The notes below the pieces were generated by a model. That model worked only from the letters and a program-made list of their open reading frames with translations. It was not told the origin of the DNA and made no database searches. From positions 3,316,001 to 3,380,000 of the forward strand of contig NZ_CP029426.2 in assembly GCF_002266435.3 (NCBI RefSeq): 64,000 nt of DNA, in the 5' to 3' direction. The DNA comes from Bradyrhizobium amphicarpaeae (lineage in GTDB: Bacteria; Pseudomonadota; Alphaproteobacteria; Rhizobiales; Xanthobacteraceae). This document shows, piece by piece, positions 49,405 through 58,165 of this stretch (position 1 is its first letter; each line of letters begins with the position of its first letter). A program made the position numbers and the translations under genes.

Positions 49405-49446
49405 AAGAGAAGGCCGCCGGCATAGATCCCGACGGCCTTTTCTCTT
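49405..49446 (+). terminator. Orphan terminator-like hairpin
   Basis: AAGAGAAGGCCG pairs with CGGCCTTTTCTCTT (two bulged T) around a loop of about 16 bases. No annotated gene ends here on either strand. In the surrounding 378-base gap (49180-49557) I found only a 30-codon frame without ribosome-binding site, so a small RNA ending here is possible. Confidence 0.5.
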
Positions 49447-49557
49447 GAGCGAGGAAAATCGCCTTCCGTAATTTCCCGGACTCAACGCATCACATCGACC
49501 AGGACAGCCTATGCGACGTTGTCGCAGCGCGCCGTGCTGTTGTGCGTGGTCTCAGTC

Positions 49558-50574
49558 TTAGCGCAACGGCATCGGCGGACGCACGATTGGCCCGTCGTCA
49601 TCGGCGACGGCTTGGGTCGTGGTGACAGGTGCGACCGGCGGCGGGACCGCGGCAGCTTGCGACGGCGGTGGCGCGAGCGGCGCGGGCGAATAGGCCGGCA
49701 CGTAGGTGTGCGACACGACCGGTTTCGGTTTGCGAACCGGCGGTGGTGACGGAGCCCGCGGAGGGAGCGCAGCGGTGCGCGCGCGCGGATCGACCGGCTT
49801 GACCTCAGCTGTTGGCTTCGGCGCGGGCGGTTTTGCCATCTCGCGCGCCATCTGCTCCTGTCCGGCCTTCAACCCGGCGATCTCAGCTTTGAGCGCTTCG
49901 ATCTGCTGCGCCATCGCGGCGAGATCGTGCGTCATCGCTTGCACCGACTGCGCTGCATCGGGCTGCGTCGCTGCAGGCGCAACTGCGGCGACCTGGACTG
50001 CGGGCGGCGTCGCAGATTGATCGGCCGTTTGATCGGTTGCAGCCTGCTCCGTGGGCGGTGCGGCCTGCGCGGTAGCGACCGGCGCGGTCTGCGATGTCAA
50101 CGGCAGCAGCGACGCCAAGGCCGGTGTCCATTCGGCGAGCATCTGCTTGGCGGCGTCGCCATGTTGCGCCCAGACGATCGTTGCGGCCGCACTGCCGCCC
50201 GCAAAAAGAAACGTGACGAAAGCGCCGCGCAGCCACTTGCCGGCGGCGGATCGCTTCCGCGGACCGGCACCATCGCTCGCGGCGACGCGGACGGCGGTGT
50301 CGACAGAGGGCGGGGGGGCCGCCTGCAACTCCGAGATAGGACTGAACCTGGGCTCCAGAGAGATTTTGCGCTCGAACGAGGCTTTCGGCTCCGGCACGAA
50401 TTTCGGCTCCGGACGGGTCGCGATGTCAGGTGCCAGCGCGGGCGCAACGCTGACGGGACGCGAAGCCAGCACGATGGCGGGCGAAATCTGAATCGCGTCG
50501 TGCGGATCGTTGTCCTTGACCGTGTCCTTCACGATCTCATCGACGATTTGCTTGGGGTTCAGCGTCGCGAGCAT
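49558..50574 (-). CDS. Pro/Ala-rich single-pass membrane protein
   Basis: A 338-residue protein with one membrane helix near residues 115-135 (GAFVTFLFAGGSAAATIVWA). An acidic/proline cytoplasmic N-part precedes it. An extracytoplasmic part follows with an Ala/Thr/Gln-rich stretch, a short coiled coil (MAQQIEALKAEIAGLKAGQE) and a long Pro/Ala-rich tail. No known domain is found. It is divergent from the YkuD gene and may be an envelope scaffold. Confidence 0.78.
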   Translation of the reverse strand: MLATLNPKQIVDEIVKDTVKDNDPHDAIQISPAIVLASRPVSVAPALAPDIATRPEPKFVPEPKASFERKISLEPRFSPISELQAAPPPSVDTAVRVAASDGAGPRKRSAAGKWLRGAFVTFLFAGGSAAATIVWAQHGDAAKQMLAEWTPALASLLPLTSQTAPVATAQAAPPTEQAATDQTADQSATPPAVQVAAVAPAATQPDAAQSVQAMTHDLAAMAQQIEALKAEIAGLKAGQEQMAREMAKPPAPKPTAEVKPVDPRARTAALPPRAPSPPPVRKPKPVVSHTYVPAYSPAPLAPPPSQAAAVPPPVAPVTTTQAVADDDGPIVRPPMPLR

Positions 50575-50887
50575 CGCAGCTCCTCTGAAGCCCGGTGCTT
50601 AAAATCCGGGCGTTTGAAATACTGGTCGTCCGCATTGGCGCGAGCCGATTGATTGATGTGAGCCCATCCCGATCGGACGAGCCTCGCTCGATGACGCACG
50701 AGTCCAGCCGGGTTTGACCAAAGCAAGGCGAGGGGATGGAGATGATGCGACGCTCTTCCGCCGTTTGTGGTGATGGAACTCACCTTGTCGAACACGCGCA
50801 AGTGTTCCGCAGGGCCTTGTTTTCAGCACGATTTTGGCGGCATCTGGAAACGCTGGGGGCGCTGCTATCCGCTATCGGGGGCCGGCG
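50575..50887. other. Divergent promoter gap
   Basis: This 313-base gap separates the Pro/Ala-rich membrane protein (minus) from the YkuD lipoprotein (plus). The open frames inside it lack ribosome-binding sites and family features. No clear promoter box was recognised. Confidence 0.4.
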
Positions 50888-51541
50888 GTGCCAAGATTTC
50901 TGATCGCTCTACTCGCTGTTGCCTTGCTGCCGCTGGGCGGCTGCATGCAGACCACACTCTCGCCGTCGACCGACGCGAGCATGACGCCGCGCGACCGGCA
51001 GTTGCTCTCGCATGCGCCTTACGCGCAAGCGAACGTGCCCGAGCAATTTCTCCGTCACGTCGTCGACTACCAGCGCAAGGAGCAGCCGGGCGCCATCCTG
51101 GTCGATACCGACGCGCGCTATCTCTATTACGTGCTGCCCGAGGGCAAGGCGATCCGCTACGGGGTTGCGGTCGGCGAGGAAGCCATGGCGTTCTCCGGCG
51201 TCGCGCGGGTCGGCCGTCTGGCGGAATGGCCGGACTGGGTTCCGACGGCAGATATCCAGGCGCGGCTCGGACCATATCCGGCACGCGTTCCCGGCGGTCC
51301 CGCCAATCCCTTGGGCGCGCGTGGCATCTATCTTTATTCCGGTAACAAGGACACGCTCTACCGCATCCACGGAACCAACCAGCCGGAATATATCGGGCAG
51401 GCGATCTCGTCCGGCTGCATCCGGATGCGCAACGAGGACGTGATCGATCTCTACGACCGGGTGAAGCTCAATTCGACGGTCGTGGTGCTGCCGCCGGGAC
51501 AGAGCGCGCAGGCCGAGGCGGGCGGAAGCTGGCGCGGGTGA
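50888..51541 (+). CDS. YkuD L,D-transpeptidase lipoprotein
   Basis: The 217-residue product has a lipoprotein signal (FLIALLAVALLPLGGC, lipobox LGGC) and a YkuD catalytic domain with HGTNQPEYIGQAISSGCIRM, then RNEDVIDLYD, containing the His and nucleophilic Cys. These enzymes form 3-3 peptidoglycan crosslinks or attach lipoproteins. The GTG at 50888 places the lipobox correctly; the frame to 50834 adds 18 residues before it. It ends 40 bases from a convergent gene. Confidence 0.92.
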   Translation: MPRFLIALLAVALLPLGGCMQTTLSPSTDASMTPRDRQLLSHAPYAQANVPEQFLRHVVDYQRKEQPGAILVDTDARYLYYVLPEGKAIRYGVAVGEEAMAFSGVARVGRLAEWPDWVPTADIQARLGPYPARVPGGPANPLGARGIYLYSGNKDTLYRIHGTNQPEYIGQAISSGCIRMRNEDVIDLYDRVKLNSTVVVLPPGQSAQAEAGGSWRG

Positions 51542-51580
51542 GGAAGGCTCCGGCGCGCCCTGGTGCGGTCTGATGTCGCT

Positions 51581-52015
51581 CTATTCCTCAGGCCGGGCAA
51601 TGCGCCATTGCAACGTGGTTGCGGTGCCGTTGGCTTCACCTGGCGTCTTGTCGGCGGGGGAGGTGTAGAGCGGGCGATAGCGGTACGCCCACATCTTGCT
51701 GCCGTCGTTGCGGCTGATCACGGTGAAGTCGCCGACCGCCTTGGCGTCGGCCGTTGCTGGCAGAGGCACCCAGCTCTCGGTACATTTGCCGTTGCAGTTC
51801 GACGTCTTTCCAGTGGTGTCGCGCTCGTAATAATAGAGCGTCATGCCCTTGAGATCGACGAGCTTGGGACCCTGCTTGGTGATGATCACCTTCGCCGGCG
51901 CGATCGCCGCCTCGGGCTTGGGCGCAGGCGCGGCTTCGCCGCCGCCATGGCCGTTTGCGAGCGCAAAGCCAGTCGAGAGCGCGATGGCCGCTGCCGCAAT
52001 GACGAACCTGAACAT
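51581..52015 (-). CDS. Secreted COG4315-type lipoprotein-like protein
   Basis: A 144-residue secreted protein. The signal peptide FRFVIAAAAIALSTGFALA is followed by a domain of the COG4315/Lipoprotein_15 type: LVDLKGMTLYYYERDTTGKT, then CNGKCTESWVPL and MWAYRYRPLYT. The two cysteines CNGKC are conserved in that family. No lipobox Cys is seen. GGGAG precedes the ATG at 52015. Function is unknown. Confidence 0.85.
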   Translation of the reverse strand: MFRFVIAAAAIALSTGFALANGHGGGEAAPAPKPEAAIAPAKVIITKQGPKLVDLKGMTLYYYERDTTGKTSNCNGKCTESWVPLPATADAKAVGDFTVISRNDGSKMWAYRYRPLYTSPADKTPGEANGTATTLQWRIARPEE

Positions 52016-52136
52016 CTTGATCTCCCGAACCGGCAAAGTTAATTGCGCGTTAAGCGCAGAATGTTGCCGAGCGTAGCAGCTGAAGGTTAGTTCCGGGTTT
52101 CGTAAGCCTGCGACAATTACGTACAGGAATACCCGA

Positions 52137-52601
52137 TCATGCCTGCACGTCGCGCAGTGGCGCGCGGCTCAGATCGTTGCCCGCGGCAATCGCCTTGCGC
52201 AGCAGCCGCATCAATTCCTCGCCTTCTTTCGTGCTGAGGCCGCGCAGCAGGATGCGCTGGGCCGATTCCACGGCCGGCGTGATCTTGCGCAGCGTGCGCC
52301 GGCCCTCGTCGGTGATCTCGAGCTCGCGGGCGCGGCGATCGCGGCTAGAGGCGCGGCGCTCGGCCAGGCCCTTCTGCACGAGGCGATCGATCACGCCGGT
52401 GATGGTAGTTCGGTCATAGGCGATCAAGCCTGCGAGCGTCACCTGGTCGAGCCCCGGATTGGCCTTGATGGTCGCGAGCGCGGCGTATTGCACCGGCGTG
52501 AGGTCGAAGCCGGCATCCGCGACCTCGGCCAGGAACACGGCAACGGCGATCTGTTGGAACCGGCGCGCCAGATGCCCGGGCATGTCGTTGTTGTCTTTCA
52601 C
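52137..52601 (-). CDS. mobR: MarR-family regulator, MobR-like
   Basis: A 154-residue MarR winged-helix regulator with the recognition region VTLAGLIAYDRTTITGVIDR and wing ERRASSRDRRARELEITDEG. AAGGAG six bases before the GTG at 52601 makes that the preferred start over the ATG at 52643. It is divergent from a 3-hydroxybenzoate-4-monooxygenase-like gene, as mobR is from mobA in Comamonas testosteroni, where MobR represses mobA until 3-hydroxybenzoate binds. A strong dyad lies between the two genes. The symbol rests on this arrangement. Confidence 0.85.
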   Translation of the reverse strand: MKDNNDMPGHLARRFQQIAVAVFLAEVADAGFDLTPVQYAALATIKANPGLDQVTLAGLIAYDRTTITGVIDRLVQKGLAERRASSRDRRARELEITDEGRRTLRKITPAVESAQRILLRGLSTKEGEELMRLLRKAIAAGNDLSRAPLRDVQA

Positions 52602-52636
52602 CGAATTCTCCTTCGGAGCCGGGAAGTGCGACGTCG

Positions 52637-52665
52637 TTGACAAGTATACTGATAGTCAGCATACT
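52637..52665 (+). promoter_or_regulatory. mobA-like promoter with embedded MarR operator
   Basis: TTGACA (52637-52642) is 17 bases from CATACT (52660-52665). The spacer and -10 box form a dyad with arms AGTATACTGA (52643-52652) and TCAGCATACT (52656-52665), which agree at nine of ten positions across a three-base centre. A MarR dimer bound here would block RNA polymerase. Confidence 0.75.
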
Positions 52666-52702
52666 GAGCAATATCAAAACAGAGAGTTGACGGGAGCGGC
52701 GC

Positions 52703-54625
52703 ATGCAATTCCATCTGAATGGATTTCAGCCGGGCGACCCTGAGATCGCCGACCCCGCCGAGCGCGTTCACGCCCCGGGCGCGGCGGGCGCCGTGCCTGA
52801 CGAGGTCGATGTCCTCATCGTCGGCTGTGGCCCTGCGGGCCTCACGCTCGCCGCCCAACTCGCGCAATTCCCCGATATCAAGATCTGCATCGTCGAGCAG
52901 AAGCCGGATCGCCTGCTGGTCGGGCAGGCCGACGGCATCGCCTGCCGCACCGTGGAAATGTTTCACGCCTACGGCTTCAGCGAGCGCGTGCTGAAGGAGG
53001 CCTATTGGGTCAACGAGACGACGTTCTGGAAGCCGGACGAGCGGCAGCCCGAGACCATCGTCCGCAGCGGAAGGGTGCAGGACGTCGAGGACGGGCTGTC
53101 CGAATTCCCGCATGTCATCCTCAACCAGGCGCGCATCCATGACGGCTTTCTCGACGTGATGCGGAAATCGCCGGCCAAGCTCGAACCTCATTACAGCCGC
53201 CGGCTGGTCGACCTTCAGGTCGATCCGGCCGCGGGGCCCGACGATCACGCCGTGACCGTGCGCCTGGAGCGCCTCGACGCTGCGAACGAAGGGAAGGTCG
53301 AAACGATCAAGGCGCGCTATGTCGTCGGCTGCGACGGTGCGCGCAGCATGGTGCGCAAGTCGATCGGGCGGGAGCTGCACGGCGATTCCGCCAACCACGC
53401 CTGGGGCGTGATGGACGTGCTGGCGGTGACCGATTTTCCGGACATCCGCTTCAAGTCCCTGATCCAGTCGGCGAGGGACGGCAGCCTGCTGATCATTCCG
53501 CGTGAGGGCGGCTACATGGTCCGCATCTATGTCGAACTCGCCAAGCTCGAGGTCGGCGAGCGCGTCGCCAACCGCAACATCACCTCCGACGATGTGATTG
53601 CGAAAGCCCAGCGCATCCTGAAGCCGCATACGCTGGAGGTGAAGGAGATCGCCTGGTGGTCGGTCTATGAGATCGGCCAGCGTCTCACTGACAAGTTCGA
53701 CGACGTGCCGGAGGCCGAGATCGCATCGCGCCTGCCACGTATCTTCATCGCCGGCGATGCCTGCCATACCCACAGCCCCAAGGCCGGGCAGGGCATGAAC
53801 GTCTCGATGCAGGACGCATTCAATCTGGGCTGGAAACTTGCCGCCGTCCTGCGAAAGCGGTGCGCCCCACACCTGCTGCATTCCTATTCGGCGGAGCGCC
53901 AGGCGGTTGCGAAAGAGCTGATCGATTTCGATCGCGAGTGGGCGGGGATTTTGGCGTCGTCAGCAAAAGCGGGCGGCGCCGACGCAGCCAGGACGCAGGA
54001 CTATTTCGTCAGGCACGGCCGCTACACCGCGGGCACGGCGACGCATTACATGCCATCGATTCTCACCGGTGCAGCCTCGCATCAGCATCTCGCGCATGGC
54101 TTCGTTATCGGCAAACGCTTCCACTCCGCACCGGTGATCCGGCTGGCGGATGCCAAGCCGATTCATCTCGGCCACGCCGCGCAGGCTGATGGCCGCTTCC
54201 GGATCTATGCGTTTTCGCCTGCGGAAGATCCTGCGGCCGCAGGCTCCGCCATTCGCGCGCTGTGCACCTTCCTCACCGAAGCAAGGGAGTCTCCGGTGAG
54301 ACGATACACCCGCGTCGGCGCCGACATCGACAGCGTGATCGATTTGCGGGCGGTCTTCCAGCAAAATCATCGCGAGCTCGCCGTCGCGGCGATGCCGTCG
54401 CTGCTGCTCCCGCGCAAGGGGCGCTATGGCTTGCGCGACTACGAAAAGATGTTCTGTCCTGACCTCAAGAGCGGTCAGGACATTTTCACGATGCGCGGCA
54501 TCGATCGGAAAGCCGGCTGCGTGGTCGTGGTGCGGCCGGACCAGTATGTCGCGAACGTGCTGCCACTTTCCGACTTTGCCGGGCTTGCATCGTACTTCGA
54601 CGCGTTCATGTTGCAGGTCAACTGA
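52703..54625 (+). CDS. mobA: FAD-dependent monooxygenase, 3-hydroxybenzoate 4-monooxygenase-like (MobA)
   Basis: A 640-residue flavoprotein of the phenol-hydroxylase type. The FAD-binding GCGPAGLTLAAQLAQ is near residue 40, and VVGCDGARSMVRKSIG is the DG motif near 210. IFIAGDACHTHSPKAGQGMN is the GD motif near 350, and a C-terminal thioredoxin-like dimerisation domain covers about 460-640. Length and architecture match MobA (639 aa), which makes protocatechuate from 3-hydroxybenzoate. A divergent MarR regulator with an operator-overlapped promoter supports the assignment. Related aryl substrates remain possible. Confidence 0.87.
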   Translation: MQFHLNGFQPGDPEIADPAERVHAPGAAGAVPDEVDVLIVGCGPAGLTLAAQLAQFPDIKICIVEQKPDRLLVGQADGIACRTVEMFHAYGFSERVLKEAYWVNETTFWKPDERQPETIVRSGRVQDVEDGLSEFPHVILNQARIHDGFLDVMRKSPAKLEPHYSRRLVDLQVDPAAGPDDHAVTVRLERLDAANEGKVETIKARYVVGCDGARSMVRKSIGRELHGDSANHAWGVMDVLAVTDFPDIRFKSLIQSARDGSLLIIPREGGYMVRIYVELAKLEVGERVANRNITSDDVIAKAQRILKPHTLEVKEIAWWSVYEIGQRLTDKFDDVPEAEIASRLPRIFIAGDACHTHSPKAGQGMNVSMQDAFNLGWKLAAVLRKRCAPHLLHSYSAERQAVAKELIDFDREWAGILASSAKAGGADAARTQDYFVRHGRYTAGTATHYMPSILTGAASHQHLAHGFVIGKRFHSAPVIRLADAKPIHLGHAAQADGRFRIYAFSPAEDPAAAGSAIRALCTFLTEARESPVRRYTRVGADIDSVIDLRAVFQQNHRELAVAAMPSLLLPRKGRYGLRDYEKMFCPDLKSGQDIFTMRGIDRKAGCVVVVRPDQYVANVLPLSDFAGLASYFDAFMLQVN

Positions 54626-54780
54626 CGGTCCTTCAGCGCGCCATACGCGGTGCGCCGATGAACGGCGGATGAATATCGAACCGCCCACGTGCGTACATCT
54701 CGATCTTTCGATAGACGGCGCGCCGTACTGGGAACGCCTGTTGTGCTGGCGCGTTCCGCCTCTCAAAGGAGGACTGCGCC

Positions 54781-55773
54781 ATGAAGTTCAGAACCGCTTT
54801 AGTTGCAGCATTGTTGCTGGTCCCGACGGCCGCGCTGGCCGCTCCGGGCATCGTCACCGTCTCGACAGGCCTGCGCGCCGGGCCGGGGCCGGGTTTTCCG
54901 CTCGTCGACCGGGTCCCCGAGGGCGCCCGCGTCAACATCCATGGCTGCCTGCGCGGCAATGCCTGGTGCGACGTCAGCTTTTCCGACGATCGCGGCTGGG
55001 TGTCGTCGCAATATCTCGAATATCTCTATCGCAATCAGTACGTCTATTTGCCGGACTATGTCGATGAGATCGACGTTCCCGTCGCTCCCTTCGTGCTGAC
55101 GTCGTACTGGTCGAACTATTATGAAGGGCGTCCCTTCTATCGCCGCCACGCTTACTGGAATAACTACTGGACCTCGCACGAGCGCGTTGCGACGCGGATG
55201 ACGCTTGATCCGCGTGCGGCTCGCATCGGCCGGGCGGCGACGGGCGATGCCGCAATCGCATTGGGGCGCGACGGCGTGCACGGCAAGGGTACCGCCGCGA
55301 CTTCAAGGCGTGACGCCGCGACCACACAGCGCGACGCGGCGATCGCAAGGCGCGACGCTGCGATCGCGAAGCGCGACGCTGCTGTTACGCCCGACCGGAC
55401 CCGCGCTGGACGAAGCGAGCGTATCGCGCATGAGCGGACCAACGTACAGACCCGCAATCCGCGCGATGCACAGGCGCGCATGATGCACGAGCGAGCGGCG
55501 ACCCGCGCTCCGGTGCGTGCGCAGCCGATGGCCCGCGCGCATGAAGCGCCCCGCGTATCGGCCGCGCCTCCAGCCCGTCCGGCGATGCCGCATGTCGCCC
55601 AGCCGAACGTGAGCCATGGTTCGCCGATGAATGCCCGTGCGCAGATGCCGGCGCCGCGCGCCGCCGCGCCTGCAATGCCGCACGGCGGCGGGGGTGGTGC
55701 CCCGCATATCAATGCGGCCCCGCGTGGCGCCGCTCCGGCGGGCGGCCCCGGTGGCGGACATCAGCGGCACTAG
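54781..55773 (+). CDS. Secreted SH3-domain protein with a 7-residue repeat
   Basis: A 330-residue secreted protein. The signal peptide TALVAALLLVPTAALA is followed by a bacterial SH3 domain (VSTGLRAGPGPGFPLVDRVP, then EGARVNIHGC and DVSFSDDRGWVSSQYLEYLY). A Tyr-rich segment comes next, then a low-complexity Arg/Ala/Pro tail. The tail contains four tandem RxDAAxx units at residues 176-203. SH3b domains commonly bind peptidoglycan. AAAGGAGG precedes the ATG, and a terminator follows. Confidence 0.87.
   Translation: MKFRTALVAALLLVPTAALAAPGIVTVSTGLRAGPGPGFPLVDRVPEGARVNIHGCLRGNAWCDVSFSDDRGWVSSQYLEYLYRNQYVYLPDYVDEIDVPVAPFVLTSYWSNYYEGRPFYRRHAYWNNYWTSHERVATRMTLDPRAARIGRAATGDAAIALGRDGVHGKGTAATSRRDAATTQRDAAIARRDAAIAKRDAAVTPDRTRAGRSERIAHERTNVQTRNPRDAQARMMHERAATRAPVRAQPMARAHEAPRVSAAPPARPAMPHVAQPNVSHGSPMNARAQMPAPRAAAPAMPHGGGGGAPHINAAPRGAAPAGGPGGGHQRH
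55306..55389 (+). repeat. Tandem 21-base repeat (4 units) inside the SH3 gene
   Basis: Four in-frame 21-base units encode RRDAATT, QRDAAIA, RRDAAIA and KRDAAVT. The core CGCGACGC(T/G)GCGATCGC is nearly identical in units 2-4, so copy number could vary between strains. Confidence 0.85.
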
Positions 55774-55794
55774 CATTGCAAAGCACCGCAAAGC

Positions 55795-55823
55795 AAAGCC
55801 CGGCCCCGGTGCCGGGCTTTTTC
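55795..55823 (+). terminator. Rho-independent terminator of the SH3 gene
   Basis: AAGCCCGGC pairs with GCCGGGCTT around a six-base loop and runs into TTTT, 20 bases after the stop codon. Confidence 0.92.
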
Positions 55824-55944
55824 TTCGCCGTGCCCAGGCTTTTACAATTTAAGATAGTTGTTCGTGAGCAGATTTCGTCGATCGTAACATGTCTACCCAA
55901 AGCTGTAAGTATCCACTCGGGGCAGCGGGGCACGGGAGGATGAC

Positions 55945-56223
55945 ATGAAACAGAGCCAGGCGGAGACGCGCCGTCAAAATGTCGCGAAGCGTTCCATGAC
56001 GAAGGAGGCCAGGCAGCTGAGCGGCCTGATTGCGGGGCTGCGCGAATCCCTCGAAAGGATCCACAAGGAACGGATGGGTGCCAAGCTCAGCGGCGCCGAG
56101 ATGGGCATGCTCGACGAGCGCCGCAACAACCTGCTGCTCACCATCGCAGCCCTCGACGACCGCCTCTCAGCGGTGCAGGGGCTGATCGATCTCGGCCGCC
56201 CGCACGTCATCCGCGTGCACTAG
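55945..56223 (+). CDS. Small coiled-coil hypothetical protein, 92 aa
   Basis: A 92-residue, highly charged helical protein (ARQLSGLIAGLRESLERIHK, then GAEMGMLDERRNNLLLTIAA, then LDDRLSAVQGLI) with two probable coiled-coil helices. GGGAGG precedes the ATG. There is no signal peptide or known domain. It stands alone after the SH3 gene terminator. Confidence 0.75.
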   Translation: MKQSQAETRRQNVAKRSMTKEARQLSGLIAGLRESLERIHKERMGAKLSGAEMGMLDERRNNLLLTIAALDDRLSAVQGLIDLGRPHVIRVH

Positions 56224-56387
56224 GGGCTTTGGAGACGGGACCATCGGTTCCATCGACACCGATCGCCAGCGCCGATCATCGGCGCCATGCCTGCGGATGG
56301 CACCAAATTGCCACGCTCCCGGCGAATTGCCGCCAAAGCCCGCTGCCACGAGGAGGCCGGGTGCAGGGCGACGCAAGGGGATGCGAA

Positions 56388-56567
56388 TTGGCCTACAAAA
56401 TGATCGCAGAACGCGACAACGCGAAGTACAGTTTCGCCCGCGAGAGCCGGCTGCTCATCGTGGCGAAGGCGAAGGTGTGGGCGAGCGAGGGGTGGCAGGT
56501 CGTCATCACCGACCAGGACGGCAAGGCCTACGCGCCACCGGAGTTCGATCAGCTGTTGGCGGCGTGA
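56388..56567 (+). CDS. Small hypothetical protein, 59 aa
   Basis: A short protein (MIAERDNAKYSFARESRLLI, then VAKAKVWASEGWQVVITDQD) with an amphipathic helix and a beta-hairpin. The TTG at 56388 lies seven bases after AGGGG and is preferred over the ATG at 56400, which is too far from it. Its stop overlaps a GTG of the following cytochrome gene. Function is unknown. Confidence 0.65.
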   Translation: MAYKMIAERDNAKYSFARESRLLIVAKAKVWASEGWQVVITDQDGKAYAPPEFDQLLAA

Positions 56568-56593
56568 CCCAAAGGCGGGCGAGGGGACGGCAT

Positions 56594-56956
56594 TTGACAT
56601 CGCTGTTTCGACCGGGGCGCGTTCTGATCGTGCCCGTGATGATTGTTGCAGCCGCCGCCGTTCTGACGGCGACGGTTGCCACCGCGCAAAATCTCGACGC
56701 CGGCAAGCCGCCCGCAAAGCTGTTCGCTGACGGCTGCGCGACCTGCCATCGCAGCCCGCGCGGCCTTGCCAAGGGGCGCTTCAGCCTGACTCTGGCCTGG
56801 TTCCTCAAGGATCACTACGCGACCAGTTCCGACTCGGCCAAGGCACTCGCCTCTTATCTGCAGTCGGTTGACGAGCCGCCGCCGCGCGCAGCGGTCAGGC
56901 CCAAGAAACCCGCGCGATCCGCAGCGCGCCCTGCAAAGCCCGTGCAAAGCCAATAG
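56594..56956 (+). CDS. Small exported c-type cytochrome-like protein
   Basis: A signal or anchor segment (VLIVPVMIVAAAAVLTATVA, then TAQN) precedes a single haem-c motif CATCH in LFADGCATCHRSPRGLAKGR. A helical segment with a possible axial ligand (FSLTLAWFLKDHYATSSDSA) and a Pro/Lys/Ala-rich basic tail follow. The TTG at 56594 lies eight bases after GAGGGGA. A GTG at 56564 that overlaps the upstream stop is the alternative. The domain is short (about 60 residues), so it is called a cytochrome with some caution. No oxidase genes are nearby. Confidence 0.75.
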   Translation: MTSLFRPGRVLIVPVMIVAAAAVLTATVATAQNLDAGKPPAKLFADGCATCHRSPRGLAKGRFSLTLAWFLKDHYATSSDSAKALASYLQSVDEPPPRAAVRPKKPARSAARPAKPVQSQ

Positions 56957-56978
56957 CCGGTGTGCCGGCTCCCCGGCG

Positions 56979-57323
56979 TCAACGCACCGTGGTCTCCGAG
57001 AACAGGTTGATGACGACGACACCTGATACGATCAGGCCAATGCCGACGAAGGCTGCGGCGTCCAGTATCTGGCGGAACAGCACGAAGGACACGGTGGCGG
57101 TCAGGATGATGCCGACCCCACCCCAGATCGCATAGGCGATGCTCAACGGGACGACCCGGATCGCTACCGACAGTGCATAGAACGAGGCTACGTAGAGCAG
57201 GACCATCCCCAATGTCGGCCACGGACGGGTGAACTGCGCCGACTGCTGCAACAACGCCGACGCGGTGACCTCGAACACGATGGCGAGCGCGAGTGCCGCG
57301 TAGGCATTGAAAACGGGGGACAT
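56979..57323 (-). CDS. SMR-family multidrug efflux protein
   Basis: A 114-residue protein with four membrane helices. The conserved membrane Glu is in LALAIVFEVTASALLQQS, and AYAIWGGVGIILTATVSFVL matches EmrE/SugE-type transporters, which work as dimers to exchange cationic drugs for protons. The ATG at 57323 gives the correct N-terminus. It is the neighbour of the methyltransferase/TetR divergon and might belong to the same regulon. Confidence 0.92.
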   Translation of the reverse strand: MSPVFNAYAALALAIVFEVTASALLQQSAQFTRPWPTLGMVLLYVASFYALSVAIRVVPLSIAYAIWGGVGIILTATVSFVLFRQILDAAAFVGIGLIVSGVVVINLFSETTVR

Positions 57324-57452
57324 GAGTCTCTCAGCGGGTGAAAGATGCAGCGCGACAGCCACGGTCAGTCATGAACAGACTCTTCGCCGTGAGCGAATAT
57401 CATTCGTAAGTGACGAAGCTGCGACACCGGCTGGAAGACGGGCCGTGCGGTT

Positions 57453-58118
57453 TCAACTGATCCGCACGGAGAGTTCGACGTCTTCGGCAAAGGGGGTGGA
57501 CATGTAACCACTGCCGACTGCGCGCACACGCGCCAGGTAGTCCGGGCTGTCGTCGGCATTGTCGGCGACGATGATCGCGCCCGCGCCGAGATGGCCTTCG
57601 AGCAGGTCCAGGATCTCCGGATAGAGTGCCTTGGCGCCATCGAGCAGCACGAGATCGATCGTATCGGGCAGGTCGACGCTGAGGGTTTGCAGCGCGTCGC
57701 CTTCACGGATTTCGACGAGATCGATCAGGCCGCCGGCAATGAGGTTTTGCCGTGCCCGCGCCGCCTTGGACGGCTCGAACTCGCTGGTGATCAGACGGCC
57801 GCCACCATTGTCGCGCAGGCCTGCGGCAAGGTGCAGTGTCGAGATGCCGAACGATGTGCCGAACTCGACGATTTCCGTGGCCCGGGAGCTGCGGGTCAGC
57901 ATGTAGAGCAACTGGCCCGTCTCGCGCGACACCGCGAGCGGTGCGTCCTTGAGGCGTCCGTAGAGGTCGCGATAGTCGGTCTTGCTGAGCATCAAGCGCG
58001 CACGATCGGCATCGGAGAAATCTGTGAAGCCTGCCAGCGTTGCGTTGTTCGCTGCGTCGGTTTCGTCGAACAAGCGCTCTAGAAACGGCGCAAGCGATGT
58101 GATGGTCGGAATGGTCAT
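57453..58118 (-). CDS. O-methyltransferase (COG4122 type)
   Basis: A 221-residue SAM-dependent methyltransferase of the CCoAOMT-like group, with SAM site EIVEFGTSFGISTLHLAAGL, the acidic ITSEFEP loop and the metal-type DLVLLDGAKALYPEI segment followed by VADNADDSPDY. It probably methylates a catechol or similar hydroxyl group. It is divergent from a TetR gene with a dyad in between, so it is likely the regulator's target. Confidence 0.9.
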   Translation of the reverse strand: MTIPTITSLAPFLERLFDETDAANNATLAGFTDFSDADRARLMLSKTDYRDLYGRLKDAPLAVSRETGQLLYMLTRSSRATEIVEFGTSFGISTLHLAAGLRDNGGGRLITSEFEPSKAARARQNLIAGGLIDLVEIREGDALQTLSVDLPDTIDLVLLDGAKALYPEILDLLEGHLGAGAIIVADNADDSPDYLARVRAVGSGYMSTPFAEDVELSVRIS

Positions 58119-58165
58119 ATGAGGTCTCCGGAGTGGACGAAAAACGCGTGCTTGCGTGCCGAGTC

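Noticed and set aside
49221..49406. A 61-codon minus-strand frame upstream of the DUF6894-like gene
   Set aside because: It has no ribosome-binding site, odd composition and probably covers that gene's promoter.
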